64,000 nucleotides of DNA from Porpolomopsis calyptriformis. Its lineage: Eukaryota; Basidiomycota; Agaricomycetes; Agaricales; Hygrophoraceae. Positions 55,220 through 64,000 of this stretch are shown one piece after another. Numbering within the stretch: the stretch's first letter is position 1; each line of letters starts with the position of its first letter. A program made the position numbers and the translations under genes. Where the stretch lies: contig OX621168.1 in NCBI GenBank assembly GCA_951640195.1, positions 992,001 through 1,056,000 on the forward strand, written 5' to 3'. The notes under the pieces were generated by a model. That model was given only the letters and a program-made list of their open reading frames with translations. It had not been told where the DNA came from and did no database searches.

Positions 55220-55566
55220 ATTACATGTGACCAGCTAGGATCTGCTCAATGTTGATACATCTGCTTCGTGTATGAGAACCAAACACAGAACAAGGTGCGA
55301 GGATGACTATAAAGAGTCTCGACACAGTCTATGATCAATGATCGTGGATAGGAAGTCTTCAATCATTTGCGAACATGATCGATTAGGGAATTGGAAGAAT
55401 TGGAAGATTGAAAGAGGAAGTCTTAGAAGATCCAGAGAGGATCTAGACTCGAGAGTGAGAGAGAAGCGAATATCTAACTTGTTGGATCACTAGCTACAAA
55501 ATACAGTATATATATCTTCTAGTACAAGGATCCCTTTGAGTGTATATGATAAAAGGGGAGCCTCTC
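55220..55566. other. Spacer between elements G and H
   Basis: Purine-rich tract (GAAGA/GGAAG repeats, 55,380-55,470) followed by AT-rich sequence. It may hold the G leader or an older element. No ORF or LTR recognised. Confidence 0.4.
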
Positions 55567-55956
55567 TGTTATAAACTGGTTGCTGCCGAGACGGTTTTAC
55601 TTTGGAGTGCTCTGTCCCAAGATGATAACAATATCTCAAGTCCTAGTTATTGAGGTTGCTAATGAGGAATCAGACTTAAAGTCTGAGTACGACTAACTAG
55701 GGGTTTATATACTGACTACGCTACTGTGGATGAGTCAGTGTTTACACAAGGAATACATGCGACGAGTAAAGATAAGCATGATAGAAGACTCGGAGCATGT
55801 GAAGAGATAAAACATAATCATTGGAAATGAAAAGTGTCTTATCTAGGATAAATGAAAAGATACGAGATTGTGGGGAATCCCAAACAAAGATAAGACAGAT
55901 CTGACTAAGCAGCAATGACTAACATAGAGAAGGAATGAAAATTTATATCCATGACA
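55567..55956 (-). repeat. Element H 3' LTR
   Basis: 390 bp, plus strand TGTTATAAAC...ATCCATGACA. One GGGGAATCCC motif (~55,872). The self-primer complement GAATCAGACTT is at 55,668-55,678. The internal side has the same GAGGTGTA tract as element A. Confidence 0.92.
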
Positions 55957-55996
55957 TACACCTCATCTTTCAGGAAATTCGACTCGAATTTCAAAC

Positions 55997-56710
55997 TTAG
56001 GCAATGTCAGTTGTTTCGTCCTTGTCATCTGGGTACTCTAAATCGAGGTCAATGGGGTATTTGACCAATTTTCCATACTCAATTAGTGTTTCCGTTGTTG
56101 CGAGGTCTTGTTGGGCTCATAGGAAATCTTCTCTGGAGAGTCGTTCAGCCCAACAACTCTCTTCCATGAGTTTGATGATGATGGTGTGGGTGGTGATGTT
56201 GTAGCAATCTACCCACGTTTGCTTCTTCTGTCGTTGGAGCTCCCAGACTTTGAGCTCACTGTTATCCCAATAGTTCTTCCAAAATGTGACACTTTTTCAT
56301 AACAACTCATTCTCAGCTTGTAAAGTGTCGCGTTCCTCACGGAGTTCTCAGTTCCAGTTACTGACGCTGTTGCTATGGACTGTGAGGCGAGAGATGGTGA
56401 CGGCGGGATCTTCGGGGGGAGGAGTCTGAGTAGAATACTCCTTGAAGAAATCTTCTGCTTGAGCGCAGGCCTGTCAATGTAACTGCCGAGTGGAGGAGGT
56501 AGAGGTGGAGGGACCAGGGGTTGGGGAACAGATGGCAGATGAAGGGATTTGTCCAGCACATCGGATGGCGACTTGTTGATCAGGTGTGGAGGTGCGAGAG
56601 GTGGGTATTGTCAAATGACAATTTTTGATGTTGGTATTGGGAACAACAGTATGGATAAGTCCAGAACTATGAAGTGTCATCGAAAGTGGGGAAAGATTGG
56701 ATGGAGTCAT
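55997..56710 (-). pseudogene. Element H extra ORF (ORF3), fullest copy
   Basis: ATG 56,710 (MTPSNLSPLSMTLHSSGLIH) to TAA 55,999-55,997, about 238 codons. Order: N-terminal region (TSRTSTPDQQVAIRCAGQI), P/S/T-rich linker (PTPGPSTSTSS), coiled-coil region with QAEDFF, VTISRLTVHSNSVSNWN and many K/E/Q, then an acidic end (TLIEYGKLVKYPIDLDLEYP). A few stops interrupt it, for example after RQLH where A has Arg. It starts just downstream of the chromodomain and ends ~40 bp before the LTR, so ORF3 is an ordered family gene rather than chance coding. No known domain recognised. Confidence 0.75.
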
Positions 56711-56734
56711 ATCAACAACTCTAAGTTTATAAGC

Positions 56735-56990
56735 TGTTACATCTCAGTTCCAACGAACTCTGATGAATTCTGATGAACTCCGATTACTCCAACAACTCCG
56801 AACACTCCATACTTTTCACATGTTTCTTACTTATGACATCGTCTGTCATCACTATGTCTCAGATATAATTATCTAGCAGGTATATAAGTACTGCGTTTTT
56901 TCCCTGTACCTGTAGACAGAATATCGACTAAGTCCTGTCGTTTATCCAACTCTGATCTCCGAAATCAACTCCGAAACTTCAGACCTAACA
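56735..56990 (+). repeat. Element E 5' LTR
   Basis: 256 bp, TGTTACATCTCAG...GACCTAACA. It has a repeated CTCCGA/CTCTGA motif, TATATAA at 56,881-56,887 and the self-primer at 56,914-56,924. Confidence 0.95.
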
Positions 56991-57003
56991 GTATATTCTG
57001 TCT
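56881..57003 (+). promoter_or_regulatory. Element E TATA, self-primer and PBS
   Basis: TATATAA at 56,881-56,887. AGACAGAATAT at 56,914-56,924 lies 33 nt further on. Its perfect 11-nt complement ATATTCTGTCT is at 56,993-57,003, two bases after the LTR. The geometry matches element A but the sequence is unrelated, as expected for Tf1/sushi self-priming. Confidence 0.75.
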
Positions 57004-57097
57004 CTAGCTCGGGTTTTTATTCACAATAACACAATGTACTCTTGAATGTTTTACGGGATTTTCAACTAGAAGTCCAACCAACTCTGAAACAAGTCCT

Positions 57098-58607
57098 GTG
57101 TCTCCGACTATGCGTATATCTGAAAGGCTTCCCACTGCTTTTCATGATCGAGAAAATCTGTTACGACCTGTAACTCCATGGACTACTCAAGGTCAAACAT
57201 CAACTTCGGTTGAAGAGACACCTCAAGTCCAGCCAGCTCAGGAAGCTCTAGAACAGGAGACAGCTGAAGAGAGATTGATCATGGCTTTTCAAAATATCGC
57301 CACTATCACTCAAGCTTCTTCTGGAGCCAAACCCGCAAAATCCAAAGTCTGAGAGCCTGATCCTTTCGACGGCTCTGATCCAATGAAACTCTGACCTTTC
57401 CTGGGTCAACTTCAATTGAATTTCAAGGATAGGCCTTCTGCGTTTACTTCCGATGAAGCTAAGGTCAATTATGCTATGTGGTTTCTGAAGGGAATAGCAT
57501 TATCTTTATTTGAACCTTACCTTTTGGAGACTATTCCTAACCCTCCATTGTTCCTCTCGGACTTCTCAGAGTTCTGCTCCGAGTTACAGGACCAATTCGG
57601 TGTTAGACGTCAGTCTAGGGTTGATCGCAAGGTTTTACTTCAGGCTCTGGGTGTAGGGTTTTAAAGGGTTGGAAGACTACTGATTAGGGTGTTAACGAAA
57701 GAAACAGACTTATCCTAAGTCTATCTACTGCTAGCTTTATATACTAGTCAAGTATAAGTCATGCTGACTACGTGTGAGTCATAACGACTATGGATGAGTC
57801 ATGTAGATAAGGAGAGTGATGGTAGACTAAATATAGATATGGCTTGGTCACCTTCTATTACTAAGCAGAGCTTGGGTGGCTAAGCGGTTATTGATGTAAA
57901 CTGTCTGATGTAAATAGAGATAGACGAGCAAAGGAAAAAGAAAAAATATATCTCTGACATTCGGACCTTTGGATCCAATAGGAACTGCCGAAGCAGAATT
58001 GGAATCTTTGAAGATGTTCGATAATCAACGGATCGCCAAATATATTGTGCACTTCAACAGGCTAGCGGTTCAAGTCCAATGGGACATTGGAGCACTGCGG
58101 CATATCTTTTACCATGGTCTTCCAGATCGAATCAAGGATCAAATGTCTCAAGTCGGAAAACTAGCCATGTTGGTAGCTATGAAGGAGTTAGCTCAAACGA
58201 TTGATGCTAGGTATTGGGAACGTAAAGGAGAGCTTAAGCGGGACTCTGGTCGTACTCTGGCACCTCCAACGAATGCTCCTAAACTGCCTTCAACTCCAAC
58301 AACACCTTCTACTTTCAAGAAAACTCCTATGAAATCCACTCTAACTACCTCAACTCCGAAGTGTCCTGACCTCTCCGATAAACTCGGAAAAGACGGAAAA
58401 CTTACTCTGGCCGAATGAAAACATCGTTTGGATAATAACTTGTGTATGTTTTGTGGATCCCCAGGTCATATGGCAAAGGAATGTCCAAAGTCAGGTTCCT
58501 CTGCTTCAAAGAAGGCTTCTGGACGTGCCACTACTGTCGCCGATCCACCCACTCAGGAATCCCCTACTCCTATTCTGAACACCCCTCTGGCTGCTCCAGA
58601 AAAATAG
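57098..58607 (+). pseudogene. Element E gag, split by a solo LTR
   Basis: Starts about ATG 57,098 (MSPTMRISERLPTAFHD), with an E/Q-rich N-terminus and a TGA at 57,350-57,352 before EPDPFDGSDP, then TGA 57,392-57,394 before PFLGQLQLNF; both positions suit CGA. It is cut at 57,600 by the 359-bp LTR. It resumes at 57,965 with GPLDPIGTAEAELESLKM, LAVQVQWDIGALRHIFYHGLPDRIKDQM, a T/P-rich linker, TGA 58,416-58,418, and the zinc knuckle CMFCGSPGHMAKEC (58,443-58,484). The stop is TAG 58,605-58,607. Pol overlaps in the -1 frame; I see no canonical slippery heptamer at the stop. Confidence 0.88.
57601..57959 (+). repeat. 359-bp solo LTR in element E gag, TSD TTCGG
   Basis: TGTTAGACGTCAG...ATCTCTGACA between TTCGG (57,596-57,600) and TTCGG (57,960-57,964). 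It contains repeated GAGTCAT(A/G) motifs and a TATATA stretch. A second copy begins at 63,734. Confidence 0.92.
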
Positions 58608-61600
58608 GAGGCAGTCTGCATGAGACGCGGAATGTGGACTGCATTGAAACCGTTCCTGTGTCTTCTATTGTAAAGCTCAATGCTTCCATTCCTTGCTCTG
58701 ATTCCTTTTTGATCACTTTATTTATTGATTCATTATCTATTCCGACTCTTATCGATTCAGGATCCACACATTGTTTCTTGGACTGTGACTTTGTCCATCG
58801 AAACAAACTCAAAACATCTCCGCTTCCTCCGAAGCAACTCCGACTATTTGATGGATCTCAAGGGAGAACCATTGATGCGGGGGTTATTCTCCCTGTCCGA
58901 TTTCCATCTAGAGAAACTCTAGATATTGAGTTTTTGGTCACTCCGTTGGATGCATCATGTTCTGCTGTTCTTGGATTCAACTGGCTTACCCGCTGCAATC
59001 TGTTGATTGACTAGGTTACAAGCAGTATTTCATTCGGGACACCAAAACCGATGTATTCGTCTTCGTTGTCGACACCTATGCCCTCCGAGGTAACTCCGCT
59101 TGACCCTCCAACTCTGACTTCACTTCCTCCTGTGTCTATTATTTCGGCAGCCGCCTTTGTACATGCTAGCAAGCAAGAAGGATCTCAGTCCTTTGTTCTT
59201 CAAGCTGCTGATATTTCAAAAGCGCGTTCTGTCGACATCTCTGATGTTCCTCCAGACCCTACATTTTACGTGAAAGTTCCTCCAGAATATCATGACTATG
59301 CTGATGTTTTCAGTGAAGGGAAATCTAAACGTCTTCCTCCTCATTGTTATAGTGATCACCATATTGATCTAGAGGAAGGTACAACACCTCCACTGGGATG
59401 CATCTATTCTCTTTCTGTTGCAGAACAAGAAGCCCTTTGTATATTCTTGGATGAGCACCTTAGAAAAGGTTGGATACATTCCTCTAGATCTCTGGGCGGT
59501 GCTCCGATCGTTTTCATCTGCAAGAAAGATGGCTCCTTACGTTTATGTGTGGACTATCAAGGCATCAATAAAATCACCAAGAAAGATTGTTACCCACTTC
59601 TACTCATCTCTGATCTCCTGGACTGTGCTAGCAAAGGTCGTATCTACACCAAAATCGATTTGTGAATTGGATACTTCAATGTATGAATCGCGGAAGGGGA
59701 TGAATGGAAAACCACTTTCCATACCAGGTATGGTGCTTTCGAATTCTTGGTTATGCCCTTAGGTCTATGCAATGCCCCATTAACATTTCAATGTTTCATA
59801 AACGAGATTTTCTCCAACCTCTCCGATATTTCTGTTGTAGTATATCTTGATGATATCCTTATCTACTCAGATAACATTGTGGATCACTGGAGACATGTCT
59901 GCGAGGTACTCTGAAGACTCCAACTTAACAGTCTTTTTGGAAAACTGGAGAAATGTTTCTTCCATCAAGATACAATTGAATACCTTGGATTTATCCTTTC
60001 CCCTGGTGGAATTACCATGGACCCTGCCAAAGTTCAAATTATCCTGGATTGGCTGGAACCACGGAAAATCAAGGATGTCCAGTCATTCTTAGGTTTTGGA
60101 AATTTCTATAGGTGTTTTATCAACAACTACTCGGGATTGGTATCTCCGCTTATGCGACTGACCCGGAAAAAGGTTCTGTGGAATTTCAATACTCAATGCA
60201 AATTCGCATTTGAATCTCTGAAGCGGGCCTTCACTTCCGCTCCTGTTCTTGTCAATTTTGCTCTGGGATCATATCTGGTAGTAGAAACAGATGCCTCTGA
60301 TTACGCTATAGCAGGCATCTTATCAACTTACACTGATGATGAATTATTACATCCCATTGCGTTCTACTCTTGGACTTTAACTCCGCCGGAGTTGAACTAT
60401 GATATCCATGACAAGGAGCTATTAGCCATTCACGATAGTTTTCGCAACTAGTGACATTACCTTGAAGGCTCTTCTGACCTAGTCGACGTTGTCACTGATC
60501 ACAAGAATTTGGTATACTTTTCTATGACCAAACTCCTGTCACGGCATCAGGCTCGTTGGTCTGAATTTTTGTCAGGCTTTAATCTCATCATTCGTTTTCG
60601 CCCCAGAAAACTTGGAGCAAAACTGGACTTCTTAACTTGTTGATATGATATAAATCCTAAAGAGGGAGATAGCGACTACGCCAGTATCAATCCTCAGAAC
60701 CTCCGACCGGTTTTTACCTCGGAGCAACTGGCTTTGTCCCTACGAGCTTTATCCTTATTGGATCCAGTGTTAAAGGCTGCATTCATTATGGATGTGGACT
60801 CCCTCCACTCGAAAATTCGGAATTCGCTTCATGATGATCCAGTGGCTATGGAGCACCTAAAGGTTGTGGATGCCAACTCCAATGCCAACTCTGATCTCTG
60901 ATGGACTATCAACACTTTTGGTTTCCTTTGTCATGATGGTCGTATCTATGTGCCCAACGTAGATGACTTACGACTTCAAATTTTGCGTATGAAGCATGAT
61001 CATCCAATTGCTGGTCATTTTGGTCAAAACAAAATGCTTGAATTGATCCAATGAGAATACACATGGCCAGAACTCCGGACCTTTGTAAAGGACTACTGTA
61101 ACTCCTGTACTATGTGCGCTAGGTCTAAAGTCCCTCGCCATCAGCCTTATGGTTTGCTCAAGCAACTCCCGATTCCGGAGAAGCCTTGGAATTCCATCTC
61201 CATGGATTTCATTGAGCAACTCCCTAACTCCAATGAATTCTCCATTATTCTTGTTGTTGTTGATCGATTCTCTAAACAAGCTATTTTCATACCAACCTTC
61301 GACACCATCACTGCTCCTCAGCTCGCTCAACTTTTCCTTGTCCATGTATTCTCCAAACATGGAGTTCCCTCACATGTCACCTGTGACCGAGGTTCGGAAT
61401 TCGTCTCCCGCTTTTTCTGGTTATTGGGTAAAGTCCTTAACATGCATCTCCATTTTACCTCTGGGTATTATCCGGAAGGTGACGGACAAACCGAACGAGT
61501 TAATCAAACCTTCGAGCAATACCTACGGATGTATTGTAACTATCAACAGGACAACTGGTCCCATCTCCTGGCTATTGCAGAATTCGCGTATAACAATGCT

Positions 61601-62278
61601 CCAAATACTACTACTGGGATATCCCCTTTTTTCGCCAACAAGGGTTATCATCCAAATATTTCAGTACACCCTGAGTGTGATCTTACTTCCATTCGAGCAA
61701 GAGAACTAGCTGTTGATTTGGACAAACTCCACTCCAAACTCCAAAATACCATCTCCGAAGCTCAAAAGCGTTATCAGCACTACGCTGATTTAAAGTGCAT
61801 TCCAGCCCCTGATTTCGAAATAGGAACTCAAGCCTTCGTAAAAGCCAAGTTTTTCCAAACTACCAGACCCTCCAAGAAACTCTCGGAGAAGAACTTAGGT
61901 CCTTTCAAGGTCATTGCCCAAGTTGGAACCCATTCCTATACTCTCCGTTTGCCTAGTTCCATGAAAGGTATTCATCCTGTCTTTCATGTATCACAGTTGG
62001 AACCAGCCTTACCGAATACGATTCTGAACTGAGTACAACCTCTGCCTCCTCCGGTAATCATAGATGGAGAACCGGAGTTTGAGATCTCCGAAATCCTAGA
62101 CTCGAAAATTGATAATAGGTGTCGCTTATGCAAATTATTGTATTTGGTTCATTGGGAAGGCTATGAAGGTACCGATGAAGAAACTTCATGGATCCTCGCT
62201 ACTGAGCTAGGACATGCTTCGGAACTCGTCTCGGAGTTCCACTCTGCTTATCCGGAGAAACCTGGACCTGACTATTGA
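58442..62278 (+). pseudogene. Element E pol: protease, RT, RNase H, integrase, chromodomain
   Basis: Frame overlaps gag by -1. Protease TLIDSGSTHCFLD (~58,745). RT: IFICKKDGSLRLCVDYQGINK (in part, ~59,510), [15 protein letters not shown] area and [13 protein letters not shown] (~59,838, catalytic YLDD intact). Tether KIKDVQSFLGFGNFYRCFI. RNase H: VVETDASDYAIAGILS (~60,278) and LLAIHDSFRN. Integrase zinc domain HDHPIAGHFGQNKMLELI...CTMCARSK. Core: SMDFIEQLPNSN, VTCDRGSEFVSRFF, FTSGYYPEGDGQTERVNQ (61,200-61,510). Chromodomain FEISEILDSKID...LYLVHWEGYEGTDEETSW (62,078-62,190). Stops at 59,012 (TAG for Trp), 59,663, ~59,684, ~59,911, ~60,449, ~60,642, ~60,899, ~61,052 and ~62,030 are nearly all TGA where Arg is expected. 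From 61,112 to 62,032 it is open for 306 codons. Confidence 0.93.
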
Positions 62279-62325
62279 TTTCTTTCGCTCTTATTTATCC
62301 TTTCCTTCAATTCAAAAAACATTAT

Positions 62326-63114
62326 CTATTCCATTGAAGGGACTATTTCTACATCCCTTATGGGTAATTCCTCCTCCAATGTCTCCGACTCCTCCGACAT
62401 CTCTGAACTTTCTCCGCTCTCTCCACTGTCCTTATAATCCCCATCCAGCAGCTCCTCAGTCCTCTCCATGGACTCCCTCATTCTCTTCATCTCCATTCTC
62501 ATCTTCCTCATCTCCCCCCGAACTCCTTGCAGCTCCCCCCTCAAATTCGCCATCTCCGACGACTCCGCATTTCCCCATTGCCTTTTTCCGCCATGCTCCA
62601 GTTCCTCCGTGGTGCTCCAGATGCGTTTCCTTTTTGCTGGTTCTTCCCCAACCCAGCATTTGGCCTTCACCTGTTGGCAGGCAGTACAACTCCGGGCCTT
62701 CCCCTGTCCGGTCGGCCACATGCATTCTTCCATGCTCCCTTTCCTGACGCAAGGCTCGCACGGAGCCCTCCTAATGAATTCCGGTCAACTCTGGAATAAA
62801 GTGGATAAAAAAGAAAGTACTTACGGCCTTCTGATTAAGGCCTCTTGCCGCCCTGATCTTTCCTCCACTGTCATCTCCACCATCTCCGCTTGCTCCACTA
62901 TTTGAGCCGCCTCCTTCACCCTCCTTGCTGCCTCCCTTTTTGCAGCCTTAGCCGCCTTTCTAGCTGCCCGTCGTTCCTCTGCCAACCGATGCTCTTCCTC
63001 CGCCCTCTGGGCCTCCTCTGCTTGCTCTGCTTCCTCACGCTCTCATTGTTCTTCATTTTCGAGCAGGACTTGGAGCTGTGCGAGTTGAGCTTGGATTTCA
63101 TTGCGAGTGGGCAT
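62326..63114 (-). pseudogene. Antisense spliced gene in element E: Cys-cluster and coiled-coil protein
   Basis: Minus-strand gene lying between the pol stop and the 3' LTR. Exon 1: 63,114-62,825 (MPTRNEIQAQLAQLQVLLEN, then an E/A/R-rich coiled coil with EEAEQAEEAQRAEEEHRLAE). Intron: 62,824-62,771, 54 nt, GTAAGT...TTAG. Exon 2: 62,770-62,326. The splice joins frames exactly, creating RAPCEPCVRKGSMEECMWP followed by SCTACQQVKAKC: six cysteines as C-x2-C-x8-C-x12-C-x2-C-x6-C, recalling a fungal zinc-cluster. Exon 2 ends with a second coiled coil (MRKMRMEMKRMRESMERTEE) and an acidic tail. It would encode ~244 aa. A single TGA at codon 24 (63,045-63,043) replaces an expected Arg. Nuclear DNA-binding or RNA-binding is possible but inferred. 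Convergent with pol. Confidence 0.75.
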
Positions 63115-63283
63115 TGTTAATAAAGAAGAGTGATCCACTGGACCTTATTATATATGTTCCAATTTCAAACTCCGATGATTCTCCGAAATCCACCACATTC
63201 CGAAACTCTGATTTCTTGGTCATTACTAAATATGGTCAAGTCCAATATGTGGTCTCGAGGGCTCACCCTTAAGAGGGAGATAC

Positions 63284-63539
63284 TGTTACATCTCAGTTCC
63301 GACGAACTCCGATGAATTCTGATGAACTCCGATTACTCCAACAACTCTGAACACTCCATACTTTTCACATGTTTCTTACTTATGACGTCCTCTGTCATCA
63401 CTATGTCTCAGATATAATTATCTAGCAGGTATATAAGTACTGTATTTTTTCCCTGTACCTGTAGACAGAATATCGACTAAGTCCCATCATTTATCCAACT
63501 CCAATCTCCGAAATCAACTCCGAAACTTCGGACCTAACA
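63284..63539 (+). repeat. Element E 3' LTR
   Basis: 256 bp, preceded by AAGAGGGAGATAC. It differs from the 5' LTR at roughly ten positions, nearly all transitions, several as TG versus CA. Confidence 0.95.
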
Positions 63540-63733
63540 TAAGCGCCTCTCGGATCTAAGAATAGAATTCAAAAATGGACAGCTGGAATGATGACAAACG
63601 AGTTAAGTCGCTGTTTGAATTGAGTCTTCGTAAGTCTTCACAATTTCCTTGGCATGTCATAAGACATTCGATCGTTCTTCCCAAGTGGCTTCTTCGATCG
63701 GATAACCTTTCCATTTGACCAAATACTTTCATC
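63540..63733 (-). pseudogene. Element H pol end: chromodomain
   Basis: Minus strand: KYLVKWKGYPIEEATWEERSNVL, a TGA, HAKEIVKTYEDSIQTAT and stop. This chromodomain is better preserved than in B (1-190) and C, keeping the aromatic/Trp pattern VKWKGY and EATWEE. It is cut by the LTR at 63,734. Confidence 0.88.
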
Positions 63734-64000
63734 TGTTAGATGGCAGTCTAGGGTTGATCGCAAGGTTTTACTTCAGGCTCTAGGTGTAGGGTTTTAAAGG
63801 GTTGGAAGACTACTGATTGGGGTGTTAACGAAAGAAACAGACTTATCCTAAGTCTATCTACTGCTAGCTTTATATACTAGCTAAGTATGAGTCATATTGA
63901 CTACGTGTGAGTCGTAACGACTATGGATGAGTCATGTAGATAAGGAGAGTGACGGTTGACTAAATATAGATATGGCTTGGTCACCTTGTATTACTAAGCG
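63734..64000 (+). repeat. Second copy of the 359-bp LTR family, cut by window end
   Basis: TGTTAGATGGCAGTCTAGGG onward, nearly identical to 57,601-57,865. It inserted in element H after TCATC. Whether it is a solo LTR or the 5' LTR of a full element lies outside the window. Confidence 0.88.

Larger units (their letters stand above)
56735..63539 (+). mobile_element. Gypsy element E, complete LTR to LTR, TSD TAAGC
   Basis: 6,805 bp including a 359-bp solo LTR insertion. LTRs are 256 bp (56,735-56,990 and 63,284-63,539), flanked by TAAGC (56,730-56,734 and 63,540-63,544). Contains self-priming PBS, gag, pol with chromodomain, an antisense spliced gene, and PPT AAGAGGGAGA. Pol is inactivated mainly by TGA codons at arginine positions. 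It is a different gypsy family from A/B/C/H and D. Confidence 0.95.
55567..63733 (-). mobile_element. Gypsy element H, split by element E, runs off toward the right
   Basis: Minus-strand member of the A/B/C family in two pieces: 3' LTR and ORF3 (55,567-56,734), then the chromodomain end of pol (63,540-63,733), where another LTR interrupts. The rest lies beyond the window. The host sequence TAAGC is duplicated around E. Confidence 0.9.

Noticed and set aside
55380..55470. Purine-rich tract as a polypurine tract of an unseen element
   Set aside because: It is long and irregular and no TG...CA LTR boundary follows it on either strand.
58595..58610. GAAAAATAG as a -1 slippery site in element E
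   Set aside because: In the gag frame it is CCA GAA AAA TAG and does not fit X_XXY_YYZ; the overlap could also be a 1-bp indel in this decayed copy.
1..63735. Near-identical ends (1-125 and ~63,611-63,735) as a sign of a circular or terminally repeated molecule
   Set aside because: Both are chromodomain ends of separate gypsy copies (B and H) on the same strand; the flanking sequences differ.

Overview
This window is a stack of nested, mostly dead transposable elements. I see no ordinary host gene, rRNA or tRNA in it. The content points to a filamentous fungus, most likely an agaricomycete basidiomycete: chromodomain Ty3/gypsy elements, Ty1/copia elements, CACTA-type DNA transposons with Tnp2-like transposases, introns of about 50-55 nt, and gene families I associate with mushroom genomes. 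This assignment is inference; no host marker gene is present.

Layout. (1) 1-11,985: gypsy element B (minus strand, very decayed). A 212-bp LTR inserted into it (TSD GCAGG), and a younger gypsy element A (1,185-7,433, plus strand, TSD TCCTT) then split that LTR. (2) ~12,000-12,880: fragment of another Tnp2-like transposase. (3) ~12,880-31,297: gypsy copy D2, interrupted at 14,443-30,235 by a 15.8-kb CACTA-type element with ~443-bp terminal inverted repeats and a CTT target duplication. It carries a Tnp2-like transposase, three or more cargo gene relics (a ~800-aa family, a WD40 protein, and one or two coiled-coil or charged proteins) and about 25 copies of a 22-24 bp near-palindrome between the genes. 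(4) 31,298-39,494: two rearranged copia copies with four LTRs of alternating orientation. (5) 39,495-45,199: gypsy D1. (6) 45,200-51,349: gypsy C (minus). (7) 51,350-52,397: gypsy fragment F holding a 138-bp solo LTR. (8) 52,398-~55,219: an LTR element, G, with an ORF I do not recognise. (9) 55,567-63,733: gypsy H (minus), split by gypsy E (56,735-63,539, TSD TAAGC). E itself carries a 359-bp solo LTR (TSD TTCGG). A second copy of that LTR runs off the right end.

How the elements work, as read from the sequence. The A/B/C/H gypsy family and the separate E family both show the signature of Tf1/sushi-type self-priming: an 11-nt primer-binding site next to the 5' LTR is complementary to an 11-nt LTR segment 33-35 nt downstream of a TATATAA box. 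A, B and C keep a GGGTTTT heptamer directly before the gag stop codon, each with a different stop codon, which fits -1 frameshifting into pol. D instead has an ATGA stop/start overlap. The copia PBS matches the anticodon arm of initiator tRNA-Met, a half-tRNA primer as in Drosophila copia. E carries an antisense, intron-containing gene for a cysteine-cluster/coiled-coil protein. A, C and H carry a sense-strand extra ORF after pol.

Decay. Most in-frame stops look like CGA to TGA or TGG to TAG changes, and LTR pairs differ by transitions, largely at CpG. This is what repeat-directed cytosine methylation followed by deamination would produce.
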